The notes under the pieces are model-generated. The model had not been told where the DNA came from. It made no database searches and saw only the letters and a program-made list of their open reading frames with translations. A program made the position numbers and the translations under genes. This document shows, in pieces, positions 27,450-39,080 of a stretch of DNA of 64,000 bases (the first letter of the stretch is position 1; the number at the start of each line of letters is the position of its first letter). Location of the stretch: contig NZ_CP015401.2 of NCBI RefSeq assembly GCF_001688725.2, positions 1,984,001-2,048,000 on the forward strand, read 5' to 3'. The DNA comes from Bacteroides caecimuris (GTDB taxonomy: Bacteria; Bacteroidota; Bacteroidia; Bacteroidales; Bacteroidaceae).

Positions 27450-28664
27450 TTACTTCATAAGTTTATCGATTTCCTCAAATTCAGGTCCCATATTCAAGTT
27501 ATAATAAACTCTATAAAGCCCCTGCAACCATAAATCTTGTTGATCAGGTTTCAAAGCTCTAGCTTTTTCATAGAATGGTTTAGCTTCTTCATAGAATTTC
27601 TTAACCACAGCTTGTGCTTCAGCGTATTTAGGATCATTAATATCTGTTGTTGCTTTATCAGCATAATCCTGTGCTTTCATCAAATATACCAAACCCACAT
27701 TTGAGTATGCTTCTGCATATTCCGGATCAGCAGCAATAGCTTTCTTGTAGTATTCAATTGCATTATCATATTCTTTCATATTATGATAAAGATATGCTTT
27801 CACATACAAATATAACTTATTATTCGGATCATTAGACAACATTCTATCAGCAAACTCCATAGCTTTTGAAGCTTGATTAGAACTATTATAATAATCAACC
27901 AAATTAGCAAAGAAATAATCATTTCCAGGGAACTTAAGGATACCCTCTTCCAAAGATTTAATCCAAGCAGCTGTATCACCTTTAGCTTTATAAGCATCGG
28001 CCATCAATTGCATTGCAAATTTACCTCCATCCTTATCAGATAAAGCCATTGGGGCATATTTAATAATTGCATCTTTATCACCTACCCTATCAGCAGCCAA
28101 TGTAGCATAATATGCAATTTGTGGGATAAGAGTATCATTCTTAGCCAATTCTTTATCAGCTAGCATTGGATACGAAGCTGATTCAACATATGTTGCAAAG
28201 AATTTCAAAGCTTCTTTATTCTTATCCAAATTAAAATACTGAATACCACCATTAATCAAATTAGGACGTTCAGCCAACATACTTGACGCGTTTGCTTTCC
28301 GGTATTTGTTTTTAACTTTTCCCTTTTCATTAGGTATTTCCGCTAATTCATCACACTTAGTATAGTATTCATACATTTTCAGTATACTATTATATACTTT
28401 CAATGTATCATACGGTTTTTTCAAAAAAGCATTTTTCATTTGCTCTTCGTTGATACGTCTCTGAATAAATCCAGCAACGTCCCATGTGTCAGCAAGATCC
28501 TTCGTTTCAGGATTCTTCATAGCTTCTTTAATAAGCTGCTCAGCCTGCTTAAAATTAGGTTTTACGTCATTAGCCATACTCTTTGCTTCTTTCACATTTT
28601 TCATCTGTGCGAATGAGAAGCTAACAGCCATCAATAAAACCATCGAAAATAATACTCTTTTCAT
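27450..28664 (-). CDS. Secreted tetratricopeptide repeat protein
   Basis: 404 residues with a signal peptide (VLFSMVLLMAVSFSFAQ) and several TPR-type repeats, clearest at about 255-330 (NKLYLYVKAYLYHNMKEY, AIEYYKKAIAADPEYAEAYSNVG in two motifs). Periplasmic scaffold of unknown partner. It starts 32 bp after gyrA on the same strand and shares its terminator, so it is probably co-transcribed. Confidence 0.88.
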   Translation of the reverse strand: MKRVLFSMVLLMAVSFSFAQMKNVKEAKSMANDVKPNFKQAEQLIKEAMKNPETKDLADTWDVAGFIQRRINEEQMKNAFLKKPYDTLKVYNSILKMYEYYTKCDELAEIPNEKGKVKNKYRKANASSMLAERPNLINGGIQYFNLDKNKEALKFFATYVESASYPMLADKELAKNDTLIPQIAYYATLAADRVGDKDAIIKYAPMALSDKDGGKFAMQLMADAYKAKGDTAAWIKSLEEGILKFPGNDYFFANLVDYYNSSNQASKAMEFADRMLSNDPNNKLYLYVKAYLYHNMKEYDNAIEYYKKAIAADPEYAEAYSNVGLVYLMKAQDYADKATTDINDPKYAEAQAVVKKFYEEAKPFYEKARALKPDQQDLWLQGLYRVYYNLNMGPEFEEIDKLMK

Positions 28665-28696
28665 GATTGTTGTTTGATTAATTATTAATATTATGT

Positions 28697-31273
28697 CTAT
28701 TCCTCGATTTCGTTGTTGCTTTCGTTTTCATTTACCCCTGCTGTATCATCCATATCAGGAGCATCAGCATTCTGATCACTCACGATTGTTCCTTCTGCTT
28801 CTTCTGCTGGAATTTCATCTTCAAGACTTTCTGTCATAACCTTACATACCGAACCAATCTGATCGTTACGTTTTTCTAGATTTATCAGACGAACACCTTG
28901 AGTAGCACGACCCATAATACGAACATCAGCCACTTTCAAACGAATAGTGATACCAGATTTATTGATAATCATCAAGTCATTTTCATCGGTTACCGACTTA
29001 ATTGTTACTAACTTACCTGTTTTTTCGGTAATATTCATGGTCTTCACACCCTTACCGCCACGATTCGTCTTACGATAGTCTTCTATTTCAGAACGTTTGC
29101 CATATCCTTGTTCGGAAACTACCATCACAGATTCCGTCTCCAAATCTTTAATACAAATCATTCCTACTACTTCATCCTGACCATCATTATCTAATGTAAT
29201 ACCACGTACCCCTGTTGCTGTACGTCCCATCACACGAACTGCTGCTTCATGGAAACGAATTGCACGTCCATTACGGTTGGCAATGATGATTTCATTATTG
29301 CCATTCGTCATACGAACTTCAATAACGCTGTCATCTTCACGGATAGTTATGGCATTTACACCATTCTGACGAGGACGAGAATACTGTTCTAATAATGTTT
29401 TCTTTATTACCCCTTTCTTAGTACAGAATAATACATAATGACTATTAATGAACTCAGAATCCTCCAAACTCTTCACACGCAAGTATGCAGTTACATTATC
29501 GTCTGAATCAATATTCAACAAGTTCTGAATAGCACGTCCCTTAGAATTCTTCGTTCCTTCAGGTATTTCATATACTTTCAGCCAATAGCACTTGCCTTTT
29601 TGTGTAAAGAACATCATCGTATTGTGCATGGTAGCAGGATAGATATGTTCTACAAAGTCTTCATCACGGGTCTCCGTACCTTTCGAACCTACACCACCAC
29701 GATTTTGTGCACGGAATTCAGTCAACGGAGTACGTTTGATATAACCCATGTGAGAAATTGTAATAATCATCTGATCATCTGCATAGAAGTCTTCCGGATT
29801 GAACTCTTCTGAAGAATAAACAATTTCAGAACGGCGTTCATCTCCATATTTCGTTTTAACTTCTAACAATTCATCTTTCATTACCTGACGGCATACTTCA
29901 TCATCAGCCAAAATACTTTCCAAATAAGCTATCTGCTTCATTATTTCTTCATATTCTGCATGAAGCTGATCCTGCATCAGACCTGTCAATTGACGCAAAC
30001 GCATTTCTACAATTGCGCGAGACTGAATTTCTGTCAGGTTAAATCGCTCAATCAAGCTTGCTATAGCGTCATTAGGAGTTTTTGCTGCACGAATGATACG
30101 AATTACTTCATCAATATTATCTGAAGCAATAATCAAACCTTCAAGAATATGTGCACGTTCTTTTGCTTTACGAAGATCGAACTGAGTACGACGAATAACA
30201 ACTTCGTGTCTATGTTCGATGAAGTATTTAATTAAATCTCTCAGATTCAACGTTTTTGGACGTCCATGAACCAAAGCAACATTGTTTACGCCAAAAGATG
30301 TTTGCAAAGCTGTCATTTTATAGAGTTTGTTCAACACTACACTTGCATTTGCATCACGTTTTACATCAATAACAATGCGCATACCGTCACGGTCAGATTC
30401 ATCGTTAGCATTTGAGATACCTTCTATTTTCTTATCATTTACAAGATCAGCTATATACTTAATCAATTCAGCTTTATTTACATTATAAGGAATCTCGGTT
30501 ATGACGATCTTATCATGTGTCTGTCCGCTTTCAATCTCGGCTTTCGCACGCATAATTACACGTCCACGCCCAGTCAAATATGCCTCACGTACACCACTCA
30601 CACCATATATGAACCCGCCAGTAGGAAAATCTGGTGCTTTGACAAATTCCATCAGTTCTTCTACCGTAATTTCCGGATTATCAATATATGCCTCACATGC
30701 TTCAATTACTTCCGAAAGATTATGAGGAGGCATATTGGTAGCCATACCTACAGCAATACCAGATGCTCCATTCACCAAAAGATTCGGGATACGTGTCGGC
30801 ATAACTTTAGGTTCCACCAACGTATTATCAAAGTTAGGCTCAAAATCAACGGTTTCCTTATACAGGTCATCCATCATTGCTTCACCCAACTTATTAAGGC
30901 GAGCTTCTGTATAACGCATAGCAGCAGGACTATCACCATCTACAGAACCAAAGTTTCCCTGTCCATCTACCAAAGGATAACGCATTGCCCATTCTTGAGC
31001 CATACGCACCATTGCAAAATAAACAGAAGAATCTCCATGAGGATGGTACTTACCAAGTACCTCACCCACAATTCTGGCTGATTTCTTATAAGGTTTGTCT
31101 GAAGTATTGCCCAATTCCATCATTCCGTATAAAATTCTACGGTGAACAGGCTTAAATCCATCTCTAACATCCGGAAGGGCACGTGAAACGATGACCGACA
31201 TGGAGTAGTCAATGTACGATGACTTCATTTCCTCCTCGATGTTAATCTTTATAATTCTGTCTTGTTCAAGCAT
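28697..31273 (-). CDS. gyrA: DNA gyrase subunit A
   Basis: 858-residue gyrase A. It has the breakage-reunion domain with catalytic Tyr about 121 ([10 protein letters not shown]), the quinolone-region motif [17 protein letters not shown] (about 77-93), and a C-terminal beta-pinwheel with GyrA-box-like NRGGKG. Ser82, the main quinolone position, is wild type; the residue matching E. coli Asp87 is Phe. The tail is acidic ([17 protein letters not shown]). With GyrB (not here) it introduces negative supercoils. Confidence 0.98.
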   Translation of the reverse strand: MLEQDRIIKINIEEEMKSSYIDYSMSVIVSRALPDVRDGFKPVHRRILYGMMELGNTSDKPYKKSARIVGEVLGKYHPHGDSSVYFAMVRMAQEWAMRYPLVDGQGNFGSVDGDSPAAMRYTEARLNKLGEAMMDDLYKETVDFEPNFDNTLVEPKVMPTRIPNLLVNGASGIAVGMATNMPPHNLSEVIEACEAYIDNPEITVEELMEFVKAPDFPTGGFIYGVSGVREAYLTGRGRVIMRAKAEIESGQTHDKIVITEIPYNVNKAELIKYIADLVNDKKIEGISNANDESDRDGMRIVIDVKRDANASVVLNKLYKMTALQTSFGVNNVALVHGRPKTLNLRDLIKYFIEHRHEVVIRRTQFDLRKAKERAHILEGLIIASDNIDEVIRIIRAAKTPNDAIASLIERFNLTEIQSRAIVEMRLRQLTGLMQDQLHAEYEEIMKQIAYLESILADDEVCRQVMKDELLEVKTKYGDERRSEIVYSSEEFNPEDFYADDQMIITISHMGYIKRTPLTEFRAQNRGGVGSKGTETRDEDFVEHIYPATMHNTMMFFTQKGKCYWLKVYEIPEGTKNSKGRAIQNLLNIDSDDNVTAYLRVKSLEDSEFINSHYVLFCTKKGVIKKTLLEQYSRPRQNGVNAITIREDDSVIEVRMTNGNNEIIIANRNGRAIRFHEAAVRVMGRTATGVRGITLDNDGQDEVVGMICIKDLETESVMVVSEQGYGKRSEIEDYRKTNRGGKGVKTMNITEKTGKLVTIKSVTDENDLMIINKSGITIRLKVADVRIMGRATQGVRLINLEKRNDQIGSVCKVMTESLEDEIPAEEAEGTIVSDQNADAPDMDDTAGVNENESNNEIEE

Positions 31274-31628
31274 TTAAAATGATTATTAATTATACATTCT
31301 ACGGTTTGTAAAAAACCACGCTAAAGTACTACTTTTCCCCGATATACGAAAGTTTTTAGAAAGAAAGTTTTATCATAACCGGGATGACAATTCATTAAAC
31401 TTTAAAATTCGAAAATGAAAAGATAAAAACGATAAATATAATATGGAAAGATAGATAACATTGGTAAAAAAGAGCTGAATATTTGTTATACCTTAATATA
31501 TATAATGCAAATACACTGTTTTTATGGCACGCCATTTGTAGATATAAGAAATAAAGCAAATATTGCAATACAAACTTGATTAATGCGTATATTTGCCAGT
31601 AAATAACCCTTAGAAGAAAAGGAAAAGT
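31274..31628. other. Divergent promoter region between gyrA and clpC
   Basis: 355 bp with no ORF. A minus-strand TACTTTAG (31321-31328) is a one-mismatch -7 element for gyrA. On the plus strand TTG (31563-31565), 22 bp, TATATTTG (31588-31595) is a plausible clpC promoter, 33 bp before the ATG. The middle is AT-rich with nothing else I can support. Confidence 0.55.
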
Positions 31629-34160
31629 ATGAATAATCAATTCTCACAAAGAGTTTCCGACATTATCGTCTATAGTAAGGAAGAAGCGAATCGGCTGAGA
31701 AGTAGGTATATAGGCCCCGAGCACCTGCTTTTAGGAATCCTCCGTGACGGTGAAGGAAAAGCTATCGAGATATTGTCTAAACTCAACACCAATCTAGCTG
31801 CAATAAAGCAACAGATTGAAGTTCAATTGAAAACAGAAGCTGATGACATGTTATTGCCTGATGCAGAGGTACCGTTATCTAATGATGCGGCAAAGATATT
31901 AAAAATGTGTATTTTAGAGGCTCGTGGAATGAAAAGCAACATCGCTGATACAGAACATGTATTATTAGCTATTTTAAGAGAAAAAAACAATACGGCCGCT
32001 TCTGTACTTGAAGCAAATAGTATAAATTATGTGAAAGTGTTGGAGCAAGCTACATTGCAGCCAGATATAAATGCTGGCATGGGTTTTACGGAAGAAGACG
32101 ATGATGATGACGAAGAAATGTCTTCTCCTCGTTCCGGCAAAGGTGGTTCAGACGAACGCCAACTGGCACAAACCGCTTCTAAGAAGCCATCTAATGACAC
32201 GCCGGTACTTGACAATTTCGGCACTGACATGACAAAAGCGGCAGAAGAAGGACGCTTGGATCCTGTTGTCGGCAGAGAGAGAGAAATCGAACGTTTAGCG
32301 CAGATTTTAAGTCGCCGCAAAAAGAACAATCCGATTTTGATTGGTGAGCCTGGTGTAGGAAAATCAGCGATTGTTGAAGGTCTTGCATTAAGAATCATTC
32401 AGAAAAAGGTTTCGCGGATTCTCTTTGATAAACGAGTTGTTGCTCTTGATATGACCGCTGTTGTAGCAGGAACCAAATATCGTGGACAATTCGAAGAACG
32501 CATTCGTTCCATTCTCAATGAATTACAGAAAAATCCGAATGTAATATTATTCATTGATGAAATCCACACGATTGTAGGCGCAGGCTCTGCGGCAGGTTCT
32601 ATGGATGCTGCCAATATGCTAAAACCGGCATTGGCAAGAGGTGAAATACAATGTATTGGCGCTACCACTCTTGATGAATATCGTAAGAACATTGAGAAAG
32701 ATGGCGCTTTGGAACGTCGTTTCCAAAAAGTAATAGTAGAACCGACTACCGCTGCCGAAACTTTGCAGATTTTGCGTAATATCAAGGATAAATATGAAGA
32801 TCACCACAATGTGTATTATACGGATGAAGCATTGGAAGCATGTGTCAAGCTGACAGACTGCTATATCACAGATCGTAATTTCCCTGATAAAGCTATTGAC
32901 GCTTTAGACGAAGCCGGTTCACGTGTACATCTTACCAATGTCAATGTGCCCAAAGAGATAGAAGAACAAGAAAAACTGATCGAAGAAGCCAAAAGCAAGA
33001 AAAATGAAGCTGTGAAATCGCAGAATTTCGAACTTGCAGCCAGCTTCCGTGATAAAGAAAAAGAGCTTTCTATTCAATTGGATAAAATGAAAAAAGAATG
33101 GGAAGCCAACCTGAAAGAAAACAGACAAACTGTTGATGCAGAAGAAATTGCCAATGTTATCTCAATGATGTCAGGCATTCCAGTACAACGGATGGCACAG
33201 GCTGAAGGTATCAAACTCGCAGGTATGAAAGATGATTTGCAGGCTAAAGTTATCGCACAAGATACAGCAATAGAAAAACTGGTTAAAGCTATTTTGCGAA
33301 GCCGTGTAGGATTAAAAGACCCTAATAAACCAATTGGGACATTTATGTTCTTAGGTCCGACAGGAGTTGGTAAAACTCACTTAGCAAAAGAGTTAGCCAA
33401 ATATATGTTTGGCTCTGCTGATGCACTAATTCGTATTGACATGAGTGAATACATGGAGAAATTCACCGTTTCACGCCTGGTTGGAGCACCTCCGGGATAT
33501 GTAGGATATGAAGAAGGTGGTCAGCTGACAGAAAAAGTGCGCCGCAAACCATACTCAATTGTATTGCTTGATGAGATAGAAAAAGCACATCCGGACGTAT
33601 TCAATATCTTACTTCAGGTAATGGATGAAGGTCGTTTGACTGACAGTTATGGCAGAATGGTAGATTTCAAAAATACCGTTATTATCATGACTTCCAATAT
33701 AGGAACCCGCCAATTAAAAGAATTTGGACGTGGCGTTGGTTTTGCGACACAAAGCCGCCTGGATGATAAAGAATTCTCGCGAAGCGTAATACAAAAGGCT
33801 TTAAATAAATCATTTGCGCCCGAGTTTATCAATCGTATAGATGAAATAATCACGTTTGACCAACTTTCCCTAGAAGCAATAACAAAGATTATAAATATAG
33901 AGCTGAAAGGATTGTATGATAGAATAGAATCTATTGGTTACAAGCTTGTTATTGAAGATAAGGCGAAAGAATTTATCGCTGGTAAAGGATATGACGTACA
34001 ATATGGCGCCCGCCCTTTGAAGCGAGCAATTCAAACTTATCTGGAGGACGGTTTATCCGAACTCATTATTTCCTCCTCTTTAAAAGAGGGAGATACTATT
34101 CAGGTATCTCTCAATGAAGAAAAAGGTGAATTGGAGATGAAAGTTGTTATTCCGGAATAA
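31629..34160 (+). CDS. clpC: ClpC-type ATP-dependent Clp protease ATPase subunit
   Basis: 843-residue Hsp100 unfoldase that feeds substrates to ClpP. It has a double Clp-N domain (about 1-145), an acidic linker with a DDDDDEE tract (about 155-165), AAA-1 with GEPGVGKS and LFIDEIHT, a short UVR/M-like coiled region ([20 protein letters not shown]), AAA-2 with GPTGVGKT and [11 protein letters not shown], and a C-terminal D2 small domain. The short middle domain argues for ClpC rather than ClpB. Confidence 0.94.
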   Translation: MNNQFSQRVSDIIVYSKEEANRLRSRYIGPEHLLLGILRDGEGKAIEILSKLNTNLAAIKQQIEVQLKTEADDMLLPDAEVPLSNDAAKILKMCILEARGMKSNIADTEHVLLAILREKNNTAASVLEANSINYVKVLEQATLQPDINAGMGFTEEDDDDDEEMSSPRSGKGGSDERQLAQTASKKPSNDTPVLDNFGTDMTKAAEEGRLDPVVGREREIERLAQILSRRKKNNPILIGEPGVGKSAIVEGLALRIIQKKVSRILFDKRVVALDMTAVVAGTKYRGQFEERIRSILNELQKNPNVILFIDEIHTIVGAGSAAGSMDAANMLKPALARGEIQCIGATTLDEYRKNIEKDGALERRFQKVIVEPTTAAETLQILRNIKDKYEDHHNVYYTDEALEACVKLTDCYITDRNFPDKAIDALDEAGSRVHLTNVNVPKEIEEQEKLIEEAKSKKNEAVKSQNFELAASFRDKEKELSIQLDKMKKEWEANLKENRQTVDAEEIANVISMMSGIPVQRMAQAEGIKLAGMKDDLQAKVIAQDTAIEKLVKAILRSRVGLKDPNKPIGTFMFLGPTGVGKTHLAKELAKYMFGSADALIRIDMSEYMEKFTVSRLVGAPPGYVGYEEGGQLTEKVRRKPYSIVLLDEIEKAHPDVFNILLQVMDEGRLTDSYGRMVDFKNTVIIMTSNIGTRQLKEFGRGVGFATQSRLDDKEFSRSVIQKALNKSFAPEFINRIDEIITFDQLSLEAITKIINIELKGLYDRIESIGYKLVIEDKAKEFIAGKGYDVQYGARPLKRAIQTYLEDGLSELIISSSLKEGDTIQVSLNEEKGELEMKVVIPE

Positions 34161-34198
34161 GATTATTTCCTGAATAAGAAAATAAAATAATATGCCAT

Positions 34199-34230
34199 AA
34201 TGTCAGGCCTTCGGGTCTGGCATTTTTTTT
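34199..34230 (+). terminator. Terminator after clpC
   Basis: AATGTCAGGCC, TTCG tetraloop, GGTCTGGCATT with two G-T pairs, followed by eight T. Confidence 0.93.
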
Positions 34231-34290
34231 GTCTCTATCTGAACAAACATCAATTAAAATTAATCAATAGATAAACTAAAAAATATACGT

Positions 34291-36339
34291 ATGATGCAAA
34301 AAGGTAATATTGGGGTTACAACAGAGAACATCTTCCCTATCATTAAAAAGTTTTTGTACAGTGACCATGAGATTTTTCTACGCGAGTTAGTATCCAATGC
34401 AGTAGACGCCACTCAGAAGCTGAATACGCTTGCTTCTATTGGCGAATTTAAGGGTGAACTGGGTGATTTAACCATTCACGTTGAATTGGGTAAAGATACT
34501 ATTACTATTTCTGACCGTGGTATCGGTTTGACTGCAGAGGAAATTGAAAAGTACATCAATCAAATTGCCTTTTCAGGAGCTAACGACTTCCTGGAGAAAT
34601 ATAAGAATGACGCAAATGCCATTATCGGACATTTCGGACTTGGCTTCTACTCTGCTTTTATGGTTGCAAAGAAAGTGGAAATTATCACTAAATCATACAG
34701 AGATGGTGCACAAGCCGTAAAATGGACTTGTGATGGCAGCCCTGAATTCACTATTGAAGAAATTGAAAAAGCCGACCGTGGATCAGACATCATCTTATAC
34801 ATTGATGATGACTGCAAAGAATTCCTCGAAGAAACACGTATTTCCGAGCTTCTGAAGAAATATTGCAGTTTCCTTCCTGTTCCTATTGCATTTGGAAAAA
34901 AGAAAGAATGGAAAGACGGCAAACAGGTAGAAACAGCCGAAGATAATATAATCAATGATACCACTCCTTTGTGGACACGTAAACCTAGCGAACTTTCGGA
35001 TGAAGATTACAAATCATTCTACAGTAAACTATATCCGATGTCTGACGAACCACTATTCTGGATTCACCTGAATGTTGATTATCCATTCCATCTGACCGGT
35101 ATCCTCTATTTCCCGAAGGTAAAGAGCAATATTGAATTAAATAAGAATAAGATTCAGTTATATTGCAACCAGGTATATGTTACAGACTCGGTTGAAGGTA
35201 TTGTGCCGGACTTCCTGACTTTGTTACATGGTGTTATTGATTCTCCGGATATTCCGTTGAACGTTTCCCGTTCGTATTTGCAAAGCGATTCGAACGTGAA
35301 GAAGATTTCAACTTATATCACAAAGAAAGTATCCGACCGTTTGCAATCTATATTCAAGAATGACCGCAAGCAGTTTGAGGAAAAGTGGAATGATTTAAAA
35401 ATATTTATCAATTATGGAATGCTCACACAAGAGGATTTCTATGATAAAGCGCAAAAATTCGCCCTTTTCACCGATACAAATGACAAGCATTACACATTTG
35501 AAGAGTATCAGACCCTTATTAAAGATAATCAGACAGATAAAGATGGAAACCTAATTTATCTGTATGCAAATAACAAGGACGAACAATATAGTTATATTGA
35601 AGCTGCCACCAACAAAGGATACAATGTTCTGCTCATGGATGGCCAGTTGGATGTAGCTATGGTGAGCATGCTGGAACAAAAACTTGAAAAATCCCGTTTC
35701 ACTCGTGTAGACAGTGATGTTGTTGACAATCTTATTGTAAAAGAAGATAAGAAAGGTGAAACGTTGGAAGCCAATAAACAGGATGCAATCACAACAGCCT
35801 TCAAGAGTCAATTGCCTAAAATGGATAAAGTTGAATTCAATGTCATGACACAGGCATTAGGAGAAAATTCAGCTCCAGTCATGATTACTCAAAGCGAATA
35901 TATGCGTCGTATGAAAGAAATGGCGAATATTCAGGCCGGAATGAGTTTCTATGGTGAAATGCCTGATATGTTTAATCTAATTCTGAATTCAGACCATAAG
36001 TTGATAAAACAGGTATTGAATGAAGAAGAAAGCGCTTGTCAGGCAGAAGTAGCTCCGATACTTTCTGAAATGGACAATGTCAACAAACAACGCAATGAGT
36101 TGAAAGACAAGCAAAAGGATAAAAAAGAAGAAGAAATCCCCACATCAGAAAAAGATGAACTAAACAATCTGGATAAGAAGTGGGATGATCTGAAAGGTAA
36201 GAAAGAAGCTATCTTTATCGGCTACGCAAGCAATAATAAAGTTATCCGCCAGCTGATCGATTTGGCCTTATTGCAAAACAATATGCTAAGAGGTGAAGCT
36301 TTGAATAACTTCGTAAAACGTAGCATAGAATTGATTTAA
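34291..36339 (+). CDS. htpG: Molecular chaperone HtpG (Hsp90)
   Basis: 682-residue Hsp90. The N-terminal ATPase domain has ELVSNAVDATQK, DRGIGLT and GHFGLGFYSAFMV; the middle domain has the catalytic-loop NVSRSYLQ; the C-terminal dimerisation domain contains a Lys/Glu-rich insertion (about 610-640, KDKQKDKKEEE). ATG 34294 is an alternative start one codon in. Stands alone between two terminators. Confidence 0.97.
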   Translation: MMQKGNIGVTTENIFPIIKKFLYSDHEIFLRELVSNAVDATQKLNTLASIGEFKGELGDLTIHVELGKDTITISDRGIGLTAEEIEKYINQIAFSGANDFLEKYKNDANAIIGHFGLGFYSAFMVAKKVEIITKSYRDGAQAVKWTCDGSPEFTIEEIEKADRGSDIILYIDDDCKEFLEETRISELLKKYCSFLPVPIAFGKKKEWKDGKQVETAEDNIINDTTPLWTRKPSELSDEDYKSFYSKLYPMSDEPLFWIHLNVDYPFHLTGILYFPKVKSNIELNKNKIQLYCNQVYVTDSVEGIVPDFLTLLHGVIDSPDIPLNVSRSYLQSDSNVKKISTYITKKVSDRLQSIFKNDRKQFEEKWNDLKIFINYGMLTQEDFYDKAQKFALFTDTNDKHYTFEEYQTLIKDNQTDKDGNLIYLYANNKDEQYSYIEAATNKGYNVLLMDGQLDVAMVSMLEQKLEKSRFTRVDSDVVDNLIVKEDKKGETLEANKQDAITTAFKSQLPKMDKVEFNVMTQALGENSAPVMITQSEYMRRMKEMANIQAGMSFYGEMPDMFNLILNSDHKLIKQVLNEEESACQAEVAPILSEMDNVNKQRNELKDKQKDKKEEEIPTSEKDELNNLDKKWDDLKGKKEAIFIGYASNNKVIRQLIDLALLQNNMLRGEALNNFVKRSIELI

Positions 36340-36371
36340 TATCGCCCCTTTAAACATTACACATACTTCAA

Positions 36372-36412
36372 GAAAGAGCATTCAACGTTAAATACATGTT
36401 GTAATGCTCTTT
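36372..36412 (+). terminator. Terminator after htpG
   Basis: GAAAGAGCATT (36372-36382) and AATGCTCTTT (36403-36412), then TTC. The loop is 20 nt. Confidence 0.75.
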
Positions 36413-36461
36413 TTCAATTTAAAACAATCGGTAAAATATCGATTAATTGAAAAGTATTGTA

Positions 36462-36469
36462 TATATTTG
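36462..36469 (+). promoter_or_regulatory. Bacteroides -7 element for the patatin gene
   Basis: TATATTTG fits TAnnTTTG, 42 bp before ATG 36511. It overlaps the in-frame TTG at 36457, which argues against that upstream start. Confidence 0.55.
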
Positions 36470-36510
36470 AACACTTAATAGACAAAAAATTCAATTGTTT
36501 GATTTGGGTT

Positions 36511-38811
36511 ATGAGAAAGATTCTTTTAGTGTTAATTACTTTATGGCTGATTATTCCGGCTATCCATGCCCAAAAAGTAGGACTTGTATTAAGCGGTGGT
36601 GGCGCCAAAGGGATGACGCACATTGGTATCATTCGCGCTTTGGAGGAAAACAACATTCCTATTGATTACATTGCAGGCACTTCCATGGGAGCCATTGTCG
36701 GTTCTTTATATGCCATGGGATACTCTCCTGACGACATGGTAGAACTTCTCAAGTCGGAAGATTTTAAACGATGGTATTCCGGAGAAGTAGAAGAGAAATA
36801 TGTATATCATTTCAAAAAGAATCTTCCCACTCCCGAATTTTTCAATATTCGTTTTTCATTCAAAGACTCACTGAAAAATTTCAAACCTCAATTTCTGCCT
36901 ACCAGTGTTGTCAATCCAATTCAGATGAATCTCGTTTTTGTAGACCTGTACGCACGTGCCACAGCTGCTTGTAAGGGAGATTTTGATAAACTTCTTGTTC
37001 CTTTCCGTTGCATTGCGTCCGATGTATACAACAAGAAACAATTAGTCATGAAGGAAGGAGATTTAGGAGATGCCGTCAGAGCTTCCATGAGTTTCCCGTT
37101 CATGTTTAAACCTATTGAAATAGACAATGTATTAGCCTATGACGGAGGTATTTATAATAACTTTCCTACAGATGTCATGAGAGATGATTTTCATCCGGAT
37201 GTCATCATAGGAAGCGTCGTGTCAACCAATCCCACTAAACCCAAAGAAAATGATCTCATGAGTCAAATTGAGAATATGGTGATGCAGAAAACCGACTATT
37301 CCATTCCGGACTCCATGGGGATTTTAATGACGTTCAAATATGACAATGTTAATCTAATGGATTTTCAACGCATTGACGAATTACATGATATAGGATATAA
37401 TCGAACCATCAGCATGATGGATTCAATCAAAAGTCGTATTCATCGGCGTGTAAATCTGGACAATATACGTTTAAGAAGAATGGTATACCGGAGTAATTTT
37501 CCGGAGCTACGCTTTAAAAATATCATCATCGACGGAGCTAATCCCCAACAACAAGTATATATTAAAAGAGAATTTCATAAATCAGATAACAAAGAATTCA
37601 CTTATGAGGATTTAAAACAAGGCTATTTCCGATTGTTATCTGATAAAATGATTTCCGAAATTATACCGCATGCAATTTATAATCCGGAAGACGACACCTA
37701 CGATCTACATTTAAAGGTGAAATTAGAAAATAAATTTGCGGTGCGGTTGGGAGGAAATATATCCACTTCCAACTCCAATCAGATCTATCTGGGGCTTAGC
37801 TATCAGGATTTAAACTACTATGCCAAAGAGTTTATCCTCGACGGACAACTCGGAAAAGTGTATAATAACGTGCAGTTTATGGCAAAAATTGACTTCGCCA
37901 CTGCCATTCCTACCTCATACCGCCTTATAGGCTCAATCAGTACTTTTGACTATTTCAAGAAAAACAAACTTTTCTCACGAAATAACACCCCTGCCTTTAA
38001 TCAGAAAGACGAACGTTTCTTAAAATTGCAGGTCGGATTACCCTTCCTTTCGAGCAAGCGAGCAGAGTTTGGGGTCGGAATTGCGAAAATAGAAGATAAA
38101 TATTTTCAGAAAAGCGTCATTGACTTTGGAAATGACAAATTTGACAAAAGTCGCTATGATTTATTCGGTGGATCAATCAGTTTTAACGGAAGTACCCTAA
38201 ATTCCAAACAATACCCCACACGTGGATACAGAGAAGCTCTTGTTGCCCAAATTTTCGTTGGAAAAGAACGATTCTACCCAGACGAAGGAAGTATCACCAC
38301 CAACAATAATAAAAACCATCACTCATGGTTGCAATTATCATACATGAAAGAGAAATACCATAATATGAGTGAACATTGGGTTTTAGGATGGTACTTGAAG
38401 GCATTATATGCCTCTAAAAACTTTTCCGAGAACTATACGGCTACAATGATGCAGGCTGGAGAGTTTTCTCCCACGCTACATAGTAAATTGACCTACAACG
38501 AAGCCTTCCGGGCCAATCAATTTATAGGGGTCGGTATTCGACCTATTTACCGTTTAAACCAAATGTTTCATCTTCGGGGAGAATTTTATGGTTTTATGCC
38601 CATTTATCCAATCGAAAAAAACTCGTTGAATAAAGCATATTATGGAAAAGCTTTCTCCAAGTTTGAATATTTAGGAGAAATTTCTGTTGTATGCCAATTA
38701 CCTTTTGGAGACATCTCTGCTTATGTAAATCATTATAGCTCACCGAAAAGAGAGTGGAATGTCGGACTAAGTATAGGTTGGCAACTATTCAATTATCGGT
38801 TCATAGAATAA
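36511..38811 (+). CDS. Patatin-like phospholipase with POTRA/outer-membrane barrel
   Basis: 766 residues from ATG 36511, which yields a clean signal peptide (MRKILLVLITLWLIIPAIHAQ). The patatin domain (about 22-215) has the oxyanion motif SGGGAKG, the serine elbow GTSMG and the catalytic DGG of the Ser-Asp dyad (AYDGGIYNNFP). A POTRA-like region (about 320-395) and a C-terminal 16-strand-type barrel ending in Phe-Ile-Glu follow. The plan resembles type Vd secreted PlpD phospholipases, which may display the lipase on the surface or keep it in the periplasm. Confidence 0.9.
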   Translation: MRKILLVLITLWLIIPAIHAQKVGLVLSGGGAKGMTHIGIIRALEENNIPIDYIAGTSMGAIVGSLYAMGYSPDDMVELLKSEDFKRWYSGEVEEKYVYHFKKNLPTPEFFNIRFSFKDSLKNFKPQFLPTSVVNPIQMNLVFVDLYARATAACKGDFDKLLVPFRCIASDVYNKKQLVMKEGDLGDAVRASMSFPFMFKPIEIDNVLAYDGGIYNNFPTDVMRDDFHPDVIIGSVVSTNPTKPKENDLMSQIENMVMQKTDYSIPDSMGILMTFKYDNVNLMDFQRIDELHDIGYNRTISMMDSIKSRIHRRVNLDNIRLRRMVYRSNFPELRFKNIIIDGANPQQQVYIKREFHKSDNKEFTYEDLKQGYFRLLSDKMISEIIPHAIYNPEDDTYDLHLKVKLENKFAVRLGGNISTSNSNQIYLGLSYQDLNYYAKEFILDGQLGKVYNNVQFMAKIDFATAIPTSYRLIGSISTFDYFKKNKLFSRNNTPAFNQKDERFLKLQVGLPFLSSKRAEFGVGIAKIEDKYFQKSVIDFGNDKFDKSRYDLFGGSISFNGSTLNSKQYPTRGYREALVAQIFVGKERFYPDEGSITTNNNKNHHSWLQLSYMKEKYHNMSEHWVLGWYLKALYASKNFSENYTATMMQAGEFSPTLHSKLTYNEAFRANQFIGVGIRPIYRLNQMFHLRGEFYGFMPIYPIEKNSLNKAYYGKAFSKFEYLGEISVVCQLPFGDISAYVNHYSSPKREWNVGLSIGWQLFNYRFIE

Positions 38812-38840
38812 TTTTCTACAAAAAAAAGTTGCTGAAAAGC

Positions 38841-38870
38841 TTGCTAATTCAGGAAAAGTCCGTATCTTTG
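38841..38870 (+). promoter_or_regulatory. Promoter of the tRNA-Arg cluster
   Basis: TTG (38841-38843), 19 bp, TATCTTTG (38863-38870), a close match to the Bacteroides consensus. The first tRNA begins 21 bp downstream of the -7 element. Confidence 0.82.
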
Positions 38871-38891
38871 CACCCGTTAAAACGAAATAAT

Positions 38892-38965
38892 GGTCGCGTA
38901 GCTCAACTGAATAGAGTAGCTGACTACGGATCAGCCGGTTACAGGTTTGAATCCTGTCGCGATCA
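38892..38965 (+). tRNA. tRNA-Arg (ACG), copy 1
   Basis: 74 nt cloverleaf: acceptor GGTCGCG/CGCGATC (one G-T pair), D-arm GCTC/GAGT, anticodon stem GCTGA/TCAGC around loop CTACGGA (anticodon ACG, expected to be read as ICG after deamination), T-arm ACAGG/CCTGT. CCA is not encoded. Confidence 0.96.
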
Positions 38966-38985
38966 CTTTTTTGAATTAACAAAAT

Positions 38986-39059
38986 GGCCGCGTAGCTCAA
39001 CTGAATAGAGTAGCTGACTACGGATCAGCCGGTTACAGGTTTGAATCCTGTCGCGGTCA
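38986..39059 (+). tRNA. tRNA-Arg (ACG), copy 2
   Basis: Same as copy 1 except that the 3:70 acceptor pair is C-G in place of U-A (GGCCGCG/CGCGGTC). 20 nt after copy 1, probably one transcript. Confidence 0.96.
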
Positions 39060-39080
39060 CTGAAAAATTGCAAAATATAG

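Noticed and set aside
30515..31081. 188-codon plus-strand ORF within gyrA
   Set aside because: Antisense to a highly conserved part of gyrA, with His/Thr/Ser-rich translation and no promoter.
38754..39008. 84-codon plus-strand ORF and 71-codon minus-strand ORF across the tRNAs
   Set aside because: They run through tRNA-Arg genes and the end of the patatin gene; their translations are only the tRNA sequence.
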